From positions 114,705,477 to 114,769,476 of the forward strand of contig CM043949.1 in NCBI GenBank assembly GCA_014529385.2: a stretch of 64,000 nucleotides of DNA. The letters are read 5' to 3'. The notes beneath the pieces are model-generated. The model was not told the origin of the DNA. It worked only from the letters and a program-made list of their open reading frames with translations, and searched no databases. Both the position numbers and the translations under genes were made by a program. Source of the DNA: Adiantum capillus-veneris (taxonomy: Eukaryota; Streptophyta; Polypodiopsida; Polypodiales; Pteridaceae). Of this stretch, positions 47,104 to 59,197 are shown in pieces. Position 1 is the stretch's first letter; each line of letters starts with the position of its first letter.

Positions 47104-50100
47104 TTACTCTTGGGAAGCATTGTAAGCATTGACAAGGTTTAGGTTATCCTTTAATTGTATGCCTTGCATCCATCTAGCATCTTCAAAAGGATAATTCTTA
47201 AACTTAATAAGATATCGTCTGATAGTCTTACCGCCTCTTAATACCTTGTCTTCATGTCGGAGAATGGACTCGGGCTGCAGCACCTCCTCGTGGTCCTCGA
47301 TCTCCGGTGGGTCTTCAATAGTTGGTTCTTGAGGTGGCTCTCCTTTGTAAGGCTTCAAGAGGCTCACATGAAAAGCATTGTGTATGAGCCAATGATTGGG
47401 CAACTTAAGTTGATAGGCCATCTCATTGATTGGCCTAAGAATCTGGAAGGGACCATAGTACCTTTTTGCTAGTTTAGCATAGTACTTTTGGTGGCCCGTA
47501 GGATTCTTGCCCGTCGTGTGCCTTAATCGAGCCTTGGGAAACTTTAACAAGACCCAATCGTTTTCTTTAAAGGCTTGGGCTCTTCTGTTCTTGTCAGCAG
47601 CAGCTTTTTGCCTTTGCTGTGAGATAGAGATAGCATCCTTAATCTTTTGGAAAGATTCTTGTAGGTCTCGGCTATACTCATCTGCAGCGAAGATCTTCCC
47701 ATGTACCTTAAGTAGCAAGGGACTTTTTGATCTTCCCTCAATTACCTCGAAAGGTGCTTTTCCTGTAGAAGTATGTACCGTGTTATTGTAAGCATACTCT
47801 ACTAAGGGTAAGTACTTCTCCCATTGGGATCTTTGATCTACTTCCGTTACATAGGCTTTTAGTAGATCGAGAATAGTTAGGTTAGCTATTTCACTTTGGC
47901 CATCAGTTTGTGGATGATAGGCCGAAGAGAAGTTTAGCCTTGTTCCTAAATTCTCAAAGAGACCCTTCCAGAAATTACTGGTCATTCTAGGATCTCTATC
48001 CGACACTATGGACATTGGCAAGCCATGGTACTTGAAAATTTGTGAAATGAAGAGGGTTGCCATTTGATGGGCTTTGATAGTCTTTTTGACAGGTATAAAA
48101 TGAGCTTGTTTACTAAACCTGTCTACTATCGTCCATATTCCCGTATTCCCATGGATAGACTTAGGCAATCCAAAGATAAAATCCATGGATATGCTCTCCC
48201 ACGGTGAATTAGGGATTGGCAAGGGTTGAAGCAATCCAAGTTGCTTCCCTCTATCAAATTTTGTCTTTTGACATACCACACATTTGGAAACATACTCATG
48301 TATGTTTACTTTCATGGTAGGCCAATAGAAATATGTTTCAATCCCCTTTAGGGTAGACTGAATCCCTCTATGCCCCGCATATGGGGGAGCATGAGATTCA
48401 TACATTACTTTCTCACGTAGTGAGTTAGTAACGCATAGTCTATTGCCATAGAGAAGATAACCATCTTGTAAAGTAAATGGTTCTTCTTTCTTCCCTAATG
48501 CAAGGGCTGAAATCACATCTCTAAAATCGGGATCAATAGCATACTCATCTATCATTGAAGATAGATCATTGTGAGTTGCTATGGAAACCGCATTCACTCT
48601 CGGTCGTCTTGAGAGTGCATCGGCTACTTGATTATGCTTGCCAGCAATGTGAGCAATATGAAAATGAAATTGCAAAAGGAAATTTGCCCACCTCATTTGT
48701 TTGTCGGAGAGCTTGGTCTGCGTCATGAAGTACTTAAGACTTTGGTGATCCGTTCGCAGAATGAAAGGAGTCCCCAATAAATAGTGCTTCCATGAGTCTA
48801 AGGCATGTAGAACTGCAAGGAGTTCTTTTTCGTATATGCCTAGAGCTTGCTCAACAGGGTCGAGCCTTCGACTCTCATAGCCTGTGGCGTGCCCTTCTTG
48901 GAGCAAAACAGCCCCAAGGCAATCACCACAAGCATCACATTGGACCTCAAATGGTTTTGAGAGATCCGGTAGTGTAAGCACAGGTTGAGAGATAAGCTTT
49001 TCTTTAAGCTTTTCGAAAGCATTGTTCTCCTTAGCAGACCACGTATACCTAACATTTTTCTTTGTTAGGTCATGTAATGGTCCCGCAATTTGTGAGAACT
49101 TTTCTATGAAGCGTCTATAGTATGCACACATACCTATAAAGCTTCTTAGTTCATGAAGATTCCTTGGTTTAGGCCATCCTTTTATTACCTCTAACTTGGA
49201 TGGATCCATTTGGATTCCATCTTGAGAGATAATGTGACCTAAATATTGAATCTCTTGCAAGAAAAATTCACTTTTCTTTCGATTAACATAAAGTTTATTC
49301 TCTCTTAAAACTTGAAATATTACCTGGAGGTGTTGCTTGTGTTCCTCTAATGAATTAGAGTAGATGATAATATCATCAAAGAACACTCCAGTGAAGGTTC
49401 GATGAGGTCTGAACAGCTTCTCCATCAAGCGGTTAAATGTGGCTGGTGCATTAGTCAAGCCAAAAGGCATGACAATGTATTCGTAAAGACCAAATGTAGT
49501 ACGAAATGCGGTCTTTACAATGTCTTGATCAACTATCCTTATTTGATGATAGCCACTTTTTAGGTCAATCCTACTGAAGTAGGTCGATCCTTGTAGCTTA
49601 TCAAATAGGTCTTCTACCCGTGGAACGGGAAACCTATTCTTGATAGTGATCCTATTTAGTGCTCTATAGTCGACACACATACGATATGTGCCGTCTTTCT
49701 TTTGCACTAATAGCACAGGTGAGCAAAATGGAGATGAGCTAGGCCTAACCATGCCCTTCTCAATTAACTCATGCACTTGCCGCATAATCTCCTCTTGTTG
49801 AGCTTGAGAAACTCTATAAGGAGGTTTGTTAGGCGGTGAACTTCCTGGAAGAAGTTCAATTGCATGGTCGTCATTACCTCGTTTAGGAGGTAGCTCACAA
49901 GGGATGTCGTCAATAAAGACATCTTGAAACCCCTTGAGAAAATTGGATAACTCTAATTCCTTTTGGTTACTTTTATTTTCTTTTGTTAAAGCATTAGGTT
50001 CATTTTGAGAATCTTTAACAAAAATCATGTACACGGAAATAGAGCTCTTTATTGACTTGTTGAAAGCTGGTGTATGTACAATGGGGATGGTGTTACCCAT

Positions 50101-51650
50101 CTCCCTAGCATCTATATACATGTCCTTTTCCCTGAACTTAAAGGAGATTCTCCTTTCAGGAAATTTAACATGGGCAGCCAGACGGTCAAACCATGGTGCC
50201 CCTAGGATTACATCCTCATGCTTGAGAGGAGAGATAAAGAAATCCTCTTTGTCCACATAGCTTTGGACATGAAGCCTCAATTTCCCGATTAAGGGAGTGA
50301 CTGAAGCTTCTTGCCCCTTGAAGGCACTGTCTGCGGGTAGGATATCTCCCATCTCGTAGGATTGTATGCCTAGCTTGGTGGCTAACTCCATAGATATGAA
50401 ATTGTGAGTAGAACCAGGGTCAAAGAGAATAAAAGCATCATGTTCTCTTACCTTTCCCCAAGCATGGCATAGAGGAGATCCTTTGTGGTGAGTTTGGTGA
50501 ATCTCCTCCTCTTGGATTTCAACCAAAGAAGCTCTAGGAGGATCTTGGCGGTTGTTCTTTTGGGGACAAGCGCGGTACGCATGCCCTTGTTCGCCGCACT
50601 TGAAACACCGGTTATCTTTACAATAACGCTCAAGCTCTTCAGGAGAGAGTTTATTCTTTCCTTTGTAAACTCCCTTCTCTTTAGCTTTGTTGGAATTGCC
50701 CTTAGGAGACTTTTGGACATTTTCCTTCCCCTTAGGCTCATTGGAACCTTTGTTTTCCGGTGGTTTACTATTTCTTTTACCCCCTGTTTGGAAATTGATT
50801 CGCGAGGCCACCATAGTATGGTGTATTACCGCCGATATGGTACGTGGCCTTTGGGAGTTGACATACTCCGCCATTTCTTCGGTTAAGCCCGCACAAAATT
50901 GTTGCTTTTGCTCTCCAAAATCCAACTTTTTGAAGACAGTGGCTTTGAGTTGTAGGTCCCAAAACTTGTCTACATATTTGTGGATGGATTCATTGGGAGA
51001 GAGTTTTAAGCTTCGCCATTCGGTGAGTACTTTGTCTTTGGCATCGGTGGCCAAAAACTGCTTCATAATGGAAGCTCTTAAATCCTTCCATGTTCGTGGA
51101 GCTTCACCGTTGGCTCGTAGGCTAGACCACCATTGTCTGGCGGACTTTTGAAAGTGCATAGCTACATGGCGTAGCTTAGAGGACTCCGTGAAGCCCTCAT
51201 CTCCAAACGCCGCATCGAATTGCTGGATAAAGGCCAAAACTTTGTCTGTAGCACCGAAGGTGCCATCATAGGTAAGGAAAGAGATGCTCTTCCCTCCCTC
51301 TTTGAATTTCTTCAGCTTGGACGACCTCTTCCATGCGGCATAGGATTTCCTATGGCCTCTTCTTTTTGATGGTTCAAAAGTTGCACCATCACTTTCTTCA
51401 GAAGATGAAGAATTTGAAGAAGGTGGAGAAGAGGGTGACCTCTTTCTCGCCTTTTTCTTGTCTTGATCTTTGTCATCTTCACCATAGCTTTCATAAGAGG
51501 AAGAGGATAAAGAAGATGGAGAAGAGGGTGTCCTCTTTCTCGCCTTTTTCTTCTCTTGCTTTTTATCATCCCTCTTTGAATTATGGCGTGGAGAAGAGTG
51601 TGATGGTCTTCTCCGCTTTGGTGGTGATGGAGAGCCATCACCACCGAGGT
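47104..51650 (-). CDS. Gypsy gag-pol polyprotein with chromodomain
   Basis: A single open frame covers the gag core (HVAMHFQKSARQWWSSLRA), zinc knuckle [15 protein letters not shown], protease (FDPGSTHNFISM, D-P-G instead of D-S/T-G) and RT ([31 protein letters not shown]). RNase H (CDACGDCLGAVLL; LRTDHQSLKYF) and integrase follow. The integrase has HAPPYAGHRG with CVVCQK for zinc, DFIFGLP, SDRDPRM and GQSEIAN for D-D-E. The tail (RRYLIKFKNYPFEDARWMQG) is a chromodomain-like fold that could target chromatin. The frame is open upstream of residue 1 of the long ORF (51237) to about 51650, where the real gag start frame joins. It lies in a plant chromovirus-type lineage. Confidence 0.95.
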
Positions 51651-52028
51651 GGCTGGAGACTCGCTTCTTTCTCGTTCCTTCGGTGGAGGCTCTTGAGTTC
51701 TCCTTTGGGAAGGAGATGCATCATCAAGAAGTAAGTTCTTGAGCCCTTCATATGGATTCTCTTCTTCTTCCCGAATCGGAGAGAGACCTCTTTTGGTAGT
51801 CTCACAAGGAGGCTTCCTAGGTGTTCTCTCGTCATGGTGATGAGCTTGGAGAATCCCGTGAGCACGGAGCTGCCGTTGCACTTCACTTTGGAGAGATGGA
51901 TTGCCCATGGCTTGTTGAAGCCTAGAAACAAGATAATTAACAAGCATTGAAGCATCATTAGTAGCTTGCTCATGAGCAAAATCAAAGTTATCAACATTAA
52001 TTTCACTCTCTTTAATATTGTCAGCCAT
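51650..52028 (-). pseudogene. Gag N-terminus of the young Gypsy element (frameshifted)
   Basis: ATG at 52028 begins MADNIKESEINVDNFDFAHE. The sequence follows its relative at 24086 until about SESPATS. Then a one-base change within TCGGTGGTGATGG near 51650 throws the frame off. The proper continuation (DGSPSPPKRRRPSHSSP, a basic SR/SP-rich stretch) is in the frame of the main polyprotein. Confidence 0.8.
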
Positions 52029-52445
52029 TCTAACAACTTTTAGGTGTAAACTTTTTAGGTGTACTTTGGCACTTCAAGCCCTAGTTGCTACTCCTCTTTA
52101 CCCCTTTAGAAAAAGCACTCAAGCTACTGTACCCGCGGCTCGAATACCATTAATTGCAAGGAATAGAAGAGAGGGTCTTTCGACACCAAAACAGCACCGG
52201 CTCCTGTCAAGCTTCTAATAGCTCAATAGTGGTTAAGCCGTAGGCAAGCCCCGTAGGACTCCACTATTAAGACCATAGCTCTCGACGGTGATGCCCCGTT
52301 AACTGCACAAAGGCAGGCGCACTGCAAGGCTGAAAAATCCCTATTCTACTTACTCACAGGCAATTAATAATACCAACCATTTGTAGCTAGCTTGAGGACC
52401 TCCCTTCTTGAGCAAGAAAAGAGAAACCTTGAGCTCTGATACCAA
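52029..52445 (-). other. Untranslated leader and primer-binding site
   Basis: About 400 bases of leader between LTR and gag. 52433-52445 is the complement of TTGGTATCAGAGC, the methionine-tRNA primer site, abutting the LTR. Confidence 0.9.
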
Positions 52446-54035
52446 TGTAACATTTAATGGCCTAAAATCTTATTTGTAGCGGAAATTAGCATGAACATAG
52501 TGGGCATTTCATTAGAATAGATTCCTAACGAGAATTACAAGAGTGCTTGGGTGGAGAGAGCAACAAAAAGCATAACACCTAGTTAGATAGCATCGACAAT
52601 ACTTTCAAAAGAGAGAGCAATTAAGCTATTGACAACAGTTGAGGACCGGATTTGCATGGAGCCGGTCCCCCCTCCAAAAGGCTTTGTATTATGGTTTCTC
52701 CCATCAAGAGAGACATTGTACAATACAATTCTTTGTGTTCCTTCAAGACGAGCTAGTGCAATGAAGATGGAAGCTTCATACACCAAGCAAAACACTTAAT
52801 CAAACACAACTTGAATTATCCCCGTTCTCAGACCCAAGACCTCACACACCTTCGAAGATGGTGAGAGCTAGCAGGGTATGAGAGTAGATTGAGAGGAAAA
52901 AGAAGTATCTTACGAGAAAGAAGTACATCTCCTCACATAATCACTCATATTAGCATAGCTTAGCTTAGTAATTAGCTTGGTAGAGAAGATGAGCATGCAT
53001 TGAAGCTTGGCTCTTGGTTGGATTTGCATCCACATGCCAAGAGAGTGTTGATGTAGGCTTCTATCTCACAAGCTTGGAGTAGGTGATGAGCTCTCCATTA
53101 AAGCTTGGGAGGAGATAGAGTATTTTCCCTTCACACATGGTCAAGTCTAAGAGTGTGTGTGTCCATGCCAAGCAAAAATCAGCCCCCTCTCTTTCTTGGG
53201 CGAGCCCTAGCTGCTAAGTTAGTCTGGCTTTTGCCTCATTGGACCTCCCCAGGTCAAGCCAATAGGGATTAAGCAGCATAAGTGATAGCCTTCTGACATG
53301 TGTCCCCCTTTCCCCTTTTGTGAGAGCTTTAGGTAATTAAATAATTAAACTAAACTCTCATTGGACCCCTTTGCCTCCTGGCCAATAGGAATCAGGCAAG
53401 CCATGGGGCTCCTGAATGCTCATTGGACCCCTTGGGAGACTGCCCAATAGTCTTCTAGGACACTTAATTCTTATTGGTTTCTTTTATTAAATGTTTTTAA
53501 ATTAATTAAACTAGATTTACTCTAGCTTAATTCTCATTGGTCCACTTCAAGGGTCTTCCAATAGGAATTGGGCACACCTTGTGGGCATCTGGCCTAGGGA
53601 GCTGACATGTGTCCCTCATTCCCTTTGTGTAAAGGGAGCCTGTGTGTGTGTGTGTGGCTTTCTCTCTCATCCCCTAGCTTTGGGGCTCGCCCCCTCCCAT
53701 GTAGGGATGTAGAAAGACTTTTTGGACACACACTAAGCATCCAATTTTCCCTAAGGTTGACCTTTGGACACAACCTTTGAATTTTGGAACCTTAGCATTT
53801 TGGAAGTCTTAATGGGCTGAACCTTAGGGTCTTTTTAGCCCATTGTTTCACATGGCTCTTTTGCAGATGGCCCCCCCTTTGGATCCCTATTTTCCCTCCT
53901 TTGGATCCCTACTGTGGCCGGTCTGCTAACTTAACCAATATTCTAGCTTTTTCTCCCTTGGCACTTCCCCACATTAAATGATCAGTTTAATATGAGAAAA
54001 TCATTTAGGAGAATTAGATATTGATTATTATGACA
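52446..54035 (-). repeat. 5' LTR of the young Gypsy element
   Basis: 1590 bases, the same length as the 3' LTR. Visible substitutions lie near 53146, 53192, 53410, 53427 and 53730. Confidence 0.95.
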
Positions 54036-54040
54036 TTCAA

Positions 54041-54541
54041 TGTGATGGTCAAAGTGTAGATGCCTTTGTCAAGGAGTTCAATGCTTTGTGGAGAAGATGG
54101 TGTGTTTCTTTGGGAAGTGATGCTCCTCCTCTTATGCTTAAGAAGTGTATGTTTATGCAAAGTTTGAGGACTGATTTGAAGTTAAAGGTTGAGCTTAAAA
54201 GGCCACTTACATTTGAGGATGCAGTAAAGATTGCAAAGCATAAGGAATGGAAGTTAGAGAGAATGCAAGAGCTTGGATTACATGGTGATGTGGAGCCAAA
54301 GGTTTCTCTATGCATTGATGTAGGTAAAAAGAGTGCCTCTAGTGCAGTATTATATCATGATGGTTCTCTTGAGAAAAATAATCAATCATGTACTAAGAAG
54401 AAAAAGGCTAAGAAGAATGCTCTCATTATGCCATCCTTGTTGTTTATGCCACTTAATGGTGCTTTACATGCCAAAGGTGATGTTTCTACCAATTTGACAG
54501 TTAATGAGAGAAGGAAAAAGATGCAATTAGTGAAGTCTTAA
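54041..54541 (+). pseudogene. Gag-like ORF, right part
   Basis: It continues the gag of 44735-45150 (DAFVKEFNALWRRW, LKKCMFMQSLRTDLKLKVEL, TFEDAVKIAKHKEWKLER). A Lys-rich tail follows and a stop at 54539-54541. No zinc knuckle is present. Confidence 0.7.
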
Positions 54542-55203
54542 AGAATGATCATGATGAGAATCAAGCTATAGATGACATTGTTTATGTGTCCAATGTGAAA
54601 GATGAGCATGTGTGTGATGGAAAAGTGGATGTTGAGTATCCCTCTCCGTTATGTGAAGTCATTGAGAATGATTTGCAAGTCAATGAGGATACTTATGTAG
54701 AAGTGAATGATGTGAATGAAGAGATCTCTCAAATGCATGCTATTGTTGAGTCTTTTCCACTAAATGATGATTTTGTTGACCATGTTGTGGACCTTATTAA
54801 TTAGGAGACTATCGATGAGGACTCTTGTGATTGCATTTGTAGTGATGTATGTGGCCATCCCTTGATTGATAAAGAGAATATTGAGGTTTTAGAGGATATG
54901 CAAAATGATGGAGATTCTCTTTGTATGCCTCATGTGAATATGGTTGATGCTACCTTGCTTAATCCTCTTGTTAAGGAGCCTAAGTTATGTATGAAGGGTG
55001 GCTTACCTATCAAGCATGGTGCGGTTGAATTGGATGAATGGTTAATGGAGTGTGGGGAGAATGAGATGGATACCCATGAGGATATGAAAATCGATGAGGT
55101 AAATATTAAAGGCATTTTGGATGAGATGTGTAAGGCTTCAATGCATGCTATTTTGGATGAGATGTTTAAGGCTTCAATGCATGCTATATTAATGCTATAT
55201 TGA
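54542..55203 (+). pseudogene. Acidic ORF after gag, interrupted
   Basis: The frame starting LKNDHDENQAIDDIVYV is highly acidic. It has a TAG after VVDLIN (54802-54804) and then reads on to about 55203 (CMKGGLPIKHGAVELDEWLM). The end repeats the codons for KASMHAILDEM. I recognise no protease or RT here, supporting a gag-only element. Confidence 0.45.
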
Positions 55204-55235
55204 TACCACATAGAGTCTCTCTATGTGGTATCAAT
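55199..55235. repeat. Perfect 17-bp stem hairpin
   Basis: ATTGATACCACATAGAG at 55199-55215 is perfectly complementary to 55219-55235 across a 3-base loop (TCT). It lies 200 bases before the 3' LTR of the gag-only element. The segment 55236-55435 is non-coding, with a G-rich run (ATTGGGGGGTTGG) that may be its polypurine tract. Confidence 0.85.
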
Positions 55236-55435
55236 TGAGAGTACTTTATGCTTAATGAGGATTTGGATTCTACATATGGTTTATGCTTTGATATTGGGAG
55301 TGAGAAAAATGAAATGGCTGATTTTTTTTCATGCATTTTGTGCTTATGTTGTATGGCCCTTTGATCCGGGTGGACAATATGCTCATGCTAGTGCTGAGCA
55401 TGAATGCTCTAGCAGATTGGGGGGTTGGCAAACTA

Positions 55436-56302
55436 TGTTGGGCGCATTTCTGACACCTCATTTTGGTAAATTTGTACATACATACATGACACCCGATGTC
55501 AATAGGGTATGTGGGCTTTCTTTTTGTGGGGTTTTTAGCTTGCTTTAGCAAGCACATGTACATGCACTGCAAGTCGCTAGTCTAGTGACAGCTACGGGCT
55601 ACCGTAAGTGCCCGTGAATGAGTTTTTTAAGTGAGACTTGTACATAACTAAAACTCGTGTACAAACTTAAAAAATTTCATCCAAACTCCAGAATTTTGCA
55701 GGTTTGAGCTCGTTCTAGCTTCTTGATGGTTTCTGTTGCAGTTTTTGCCCCCGCCTTGCCTACTCTACACGTAGTCGTGTTGGGACAGCTCCCTGTTCGC
55801 ATCAATTTTACATGTAGCCGCATGTAGATTCAAATTGGGTCATCTCAGCTTTCTCGCCAATCATTTTTCAATATTTTTTCCAAGCTTTAAAGTGCCCCAA
55901 TTGGAGTTGTACTCTTCAGGTTACAACTAGTTCTCTGCAGGGTTATGGCTATGGCAGCCTAGTGGCAAATTGTGTGTAGACAGATTCGGAGGGCATGTAT
56001 CTATGAATTGTGGAATTCATTTTGAATTTGTGGGTTTGTGATGTTTGATTGTGAAAGGAGAGGCTCTTGTTTTCATATGCATTGGTCGGCGTGTGTTGTA
56101 AATTCGTGCTTTGACAGGGTTTTGCTCCTATGTGACATGGTCTCTTGGGTGGGCGACGACTAGTAAATCCCAAGGTTCTACTCCTATTGGAATTGTGGTG
56201 TTTCAAAAGGATTTTTCAACGCTTTTGGTGTCTTGTAGTTCTCTTTCAACGCTCTTGGGTGACATTGCTATAGAGGTGTTTCAGTTTGCTTGTTTCCCAA
56301 CA
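55436..56302 (+). repeat. 3' LTR of the gag-only element
   Basis: 867 bases, TGTTGGGCGC to TTTCCCAACA. It differs from the 5' LTR at many scattered positions, so this element is clearly older than the one inside it. Confidence 0.85.
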
Positions 56303-56619
56303 ATGGGAAGATCTTCACTAACTGCAGATGAGTATAGCCGAGACCTACAAGAGTCTTTCCAAAAGATTAAGGATGCTATCTCTATCTCACAGCAAAGGCA
56401 AAAGGCTGCTGGTGATAAGCACAAAAGAGCGTAAGCCTTTGAAGAAAATGATTGGGTCTTACTTAAATTTCTCAAGGCTCGATTAATGCACACGACGGGT
56501 AAGAATCTTACGGGACACCAAAAGTACTATGCTAAGTTAGCAAGAAGGTACTATGGTCCCTTCCAGATTCTTAGACCAATCAATGGGATGGACTACCAAT
56601 TCTAGTTTCCCAGCCATTG
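56303..56619 (+). pseudogene. Old Gypsy pol, right part
   Basis: It resumes the integrase C-terminal region (FQKIKDAISISQQRQKAA, ENDWVLLKFLKARL, ARRYYGPFQILRPIN) with stops. It is cut at CCATTG by the next LTR element, so the chromodomain end lies beyond the window if it survives. Confidence 0.8.
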
Positions 56620-56862
56620 TGTCACGGCTAGGGACTTGCTACGCGCCGTGTGCGAGCCACAAAGGCTCCTAGCACACACTCATACAACAGACAAGCTCAC
56701 AAGGAAGAATGGTGTGTCACTCACCTTCCTGCGTAGTTGCGAATGAAGGATTCCCGCGCCACGAAGAAGAGGGAGACGCCGCTACGCCGCGCTCAACCGC
56801 CTCGCCGCCGTCGTGCCGCCGCAACGCTCGATCACACACACACTCTCACACTCTCTCTCTCA

Positions 56863-56909
<47 letters not shown>

Positions 56910-57180
56910 GGAGATGGTGGAGATGGAGCAAGAGCGGCTTCTATTGCACTATGAGAGAATGAGTAAAAATTAGGTTTAGTGGCTTTTATATGAGCTCACC
57001 CCATTCACACTTGGGCGCCCATACTTAGCCAACTAACTCCTTGAATATTCCAGTTAGAGTGCGCCTGTCATCGGCGATCACCCTTACCCTGTTCCTATTG
57101 GTCCGACAAGCCCGGTACCTGACTCTAAATAATACAACGTTTATAGATCATAGGGTGTCCGTGTGCCGTGAGGGTTAACA
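56620..57180 (-). repeat. 3' LTR of the right-hand Gypsy element
   Basis: On the minus strand it runs TGTTAACCCTCACGG to CTAGCCGTGACA (561 bases). It has a TATA box (CATATAAAAG at 56983-56992) and a CA/TG microsatellite at about 56868-56907 in its downstream part. The tract GGAAGGGGGGCACA abuts it. No second LTR is available for comparison. Confidence 0.65.
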
Positions 57181-58549
57181 TGTGCCCCCCTTCCTGATGT
57201 AGATTCCGTCCTCGGAAGCTATCTAGTTGAAGTTCGTTCGTCGAGATGGAAGAGCAGTCGACATGGATGTGCGTAGCCTTCTTCAATCACTGCAAAATCA
57301 AACAACATTGCCACAGTAATTGCATTCTCATATACAATTAAAAATCATATGCAATTCTAGACAGACAAATTGATTGGTAACAGAATTTTAGACAATTTGT
57401 CAGCAATAAACATTAAATTGCAATATAATCAAATGCAGAAACATATGTAAAGGTAAAAAATTAAACAAGTCCGGGGTCGCTAATTTAACGGTCAAAAGGC
57501 ACTAGAGCTCGACTATTAATACCATGGGTAACTTCTCAATTTTTTCTGGTCAATTAAGTTGTTTAATCGCGAGAGCCAAGTATTTGATGTTCGAGGGCTG
57601 ACTAGAGGCTATACCTAGAAGACCTTGTAGTTAAGCTACGATAAAAGGAATTTCTCATGAAATCATCGCCTGACTGATTACCTTTTCTTTGACCCCCCAA
57701 AGTCTTTTCACATTGATTCAATTTATTTGTGTGTGCTTATTTTGTATGCCTTGGGTTTTTTGCTTTTCAAGGAAAAGCGCCCACACTGGGAACCTCTAGG
57801 GCTCTAGTACCATAGGCGATACATGTGAGTGAAGTACCAATTTAAGCAAGGATTTCTCTTCCAGCTTAAAAATTTACATTGTGGCACTTTGATTTTTTGT
57901 TTGTTCATTTTCAGCATTTTAATTTTGTAACTTTGGGGGGTCATATAACACTGTTACCCTCCCCAGGCTCATCACATTAGTAAACTCCCTTTATAATACT
58001 TAAGCTAAAGGTCAATAGGGTTAAGCCCACTAGAAAGCCCTAGTACATTTCACACAATGCTGCCTAAATCGGATTAAGAACCTAAGTAACCATTGCGTAT
58101 TAGGAAGGCATTCCCCATGGTATTAAGAGAAGATTTCTAATACCTAGCTTGGTCAAACTAGCTTAGTCGGACTGCTTGATTTTTAAACCTAGACAAGTGA
58201 TTATGACAAAACATTACATTGAATTAAATGTTTGATACTAAGCAAATGCGTTGAATATTATGCTACCAATCACAATCAAAGCAGACAAACATGGATGCAA
58301 AAAGATAAGGGCAATGCTAATGGACATAAAACACCTGTTTGTGTTGATGGTCGCTCTTGATTTGAAGTGTGAAAGAGAGAAAGGTTCCATGAAGGTCCAA
58401 ATCCTATCAATAGCAACACGCTCCTGTACACACTAGGAAACAAAAGGAATACCTCCAGGAGGCACATTAGTGGGAAAAGGTACCAACACTTATTGAACAC
58501 AACAAAAAACATAAGGAACCCTAACCTTATTTGCACTCCCCCTAAAGAG
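57181..58549 (-). other. Non-coding region before the 3' LTR
   Basis: It starts at the polypurine-like tract (57181-57195) and is AT-rich. I see no gene. It separates the small ORF from the LTR. Confidence 0.5.
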
Positions 58550-58972
58550 TCAAGGGAATAGGATATTGTAGAGGTTGGGGGGAAACCCTAAGGCTAAACC
58601 CCTATCCTCGTCATCGAGATAAACAAAGTCATCATCCATGAGACCATATGTGCCATCCGTGTAGTTATGTAAATTTTCTTCTTCATCATAGGTGCCCATG
58701 TTTACTAAGAAGGTCACTAGACGCCTATAGTCATCTTGGTCAAAAGGGTAGGCTTGTGCAATGGGAGAAACGCTCTCTACGAAGTATGGATTAGACGTGG
58801 TCAAGAGACGTATCAGCCATTCTAACTCCTCAAAATTCCTCTCACATGCTAGCGTACCTATCAAATCCCATTCACATGCAAGCACTGGAAAGACCATGTG
58901 AAACATTTGTGAAAAGTAACGAGGGTACCTCTCACCCAAGGCCGGAGTGGATGACTCTAGCGAACTAGCCAT
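58550..58972 (-). CDS. Small acidic ORF between pol and LTR
   Basis: 140 residues from ATG at 58972 (MASSLESSTPALGERYPRYF) to a stop at 58550. It contains LACEWDLIGTLACERNFEEL and an acidic C-terminal part (MDDDFVYLDDEDRG). No signal peptide, membrane segment or known motif is seen, so it is not an envelope-like protein by inspection. A TATA box lies about 140 bases upstream, so it may have its own transcript. Function unknown. Confidence 0.4.
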   Translation of the reverse strand: MASSLESSTPALGERYPRYFSQMFHMVFPVLACEWDLIGTLACERNFEELEWLIRLLTTSNPYFVESVSPIAQAYPFDQDDYRRLVTFLVNMGTYDEEENLHNYTDGTYGLMDDDFVYLDDEDRGLALGFPPNLYNILFP

Positions 58973-59110
58973 ATCTGTACACGCAAATAGATGATGGTTA
59001 GAGTGCAAATATTACAAGGGTTGTGTTTTTGTGCATAATTTGTTTTTATTATTTTGTGTTATGGCTCTTGGTCTTTTACTTTTTTATCTTGTTTTTGTGA
59101 GTATAAGGCT

Positions 59111-59120
59111 TTATATATAC
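59111..59120 (-). promoter_or_regulatory. TATA box upstream of the small ORF
   Basis: The minus strand reads GTATATATAA within GTATATATAAAGCC, about 140 bases before the ATG at 58972. Confidence 0.4.
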
Positions 59121-59197
59121 ATTCCCTAAGATTGGAGATTGAGAGGTCAGGGAGGAAGGTTGAGAGGGAAGCAAGTGAATGACGGATGTCAGCAACA

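Larger units (their letters stand above)
45155..54035 (-). mobile_element. Young chromodomain Gypsy element, nearly complete
   Basis: The 8881-bp element has two 1590-bp LTRs and a perfect 5-base target duplication, TTCAA (45150-45154 and 54036-54040). It has a Met-tRNA primer site (52433-52445), gag-pol and a purine tract. I saw five base differences between the LTRs, so it is recent. One frameshift in gag near 51650 is the only coding lesion I found. Confidence 0.95.
43811..56302 (+). mobile_element. Gag-only LTR retrotransposon (TR-GAG-like) split by a Gypsy element
   Basis: LTRs of 869 and 867 bases start TGTTGGGCGC and end TTTCCCAACA. After removal of the inserted element (45155-54035 plus one TTCAA) it is about 3.6 kb long, with a gag-like ORF and an acidic ORF but no pol. 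It would need enzymes from another element. It interrupts the old Gypsy pol in the integrase C-terminal region (KVHGK). Confidence 0.8.

Noticed and set aside
56709-56973. Frames with His/Thr repeats
   Set aside because: They read through the CA microsatellite inside the LTR at 56620-57180.
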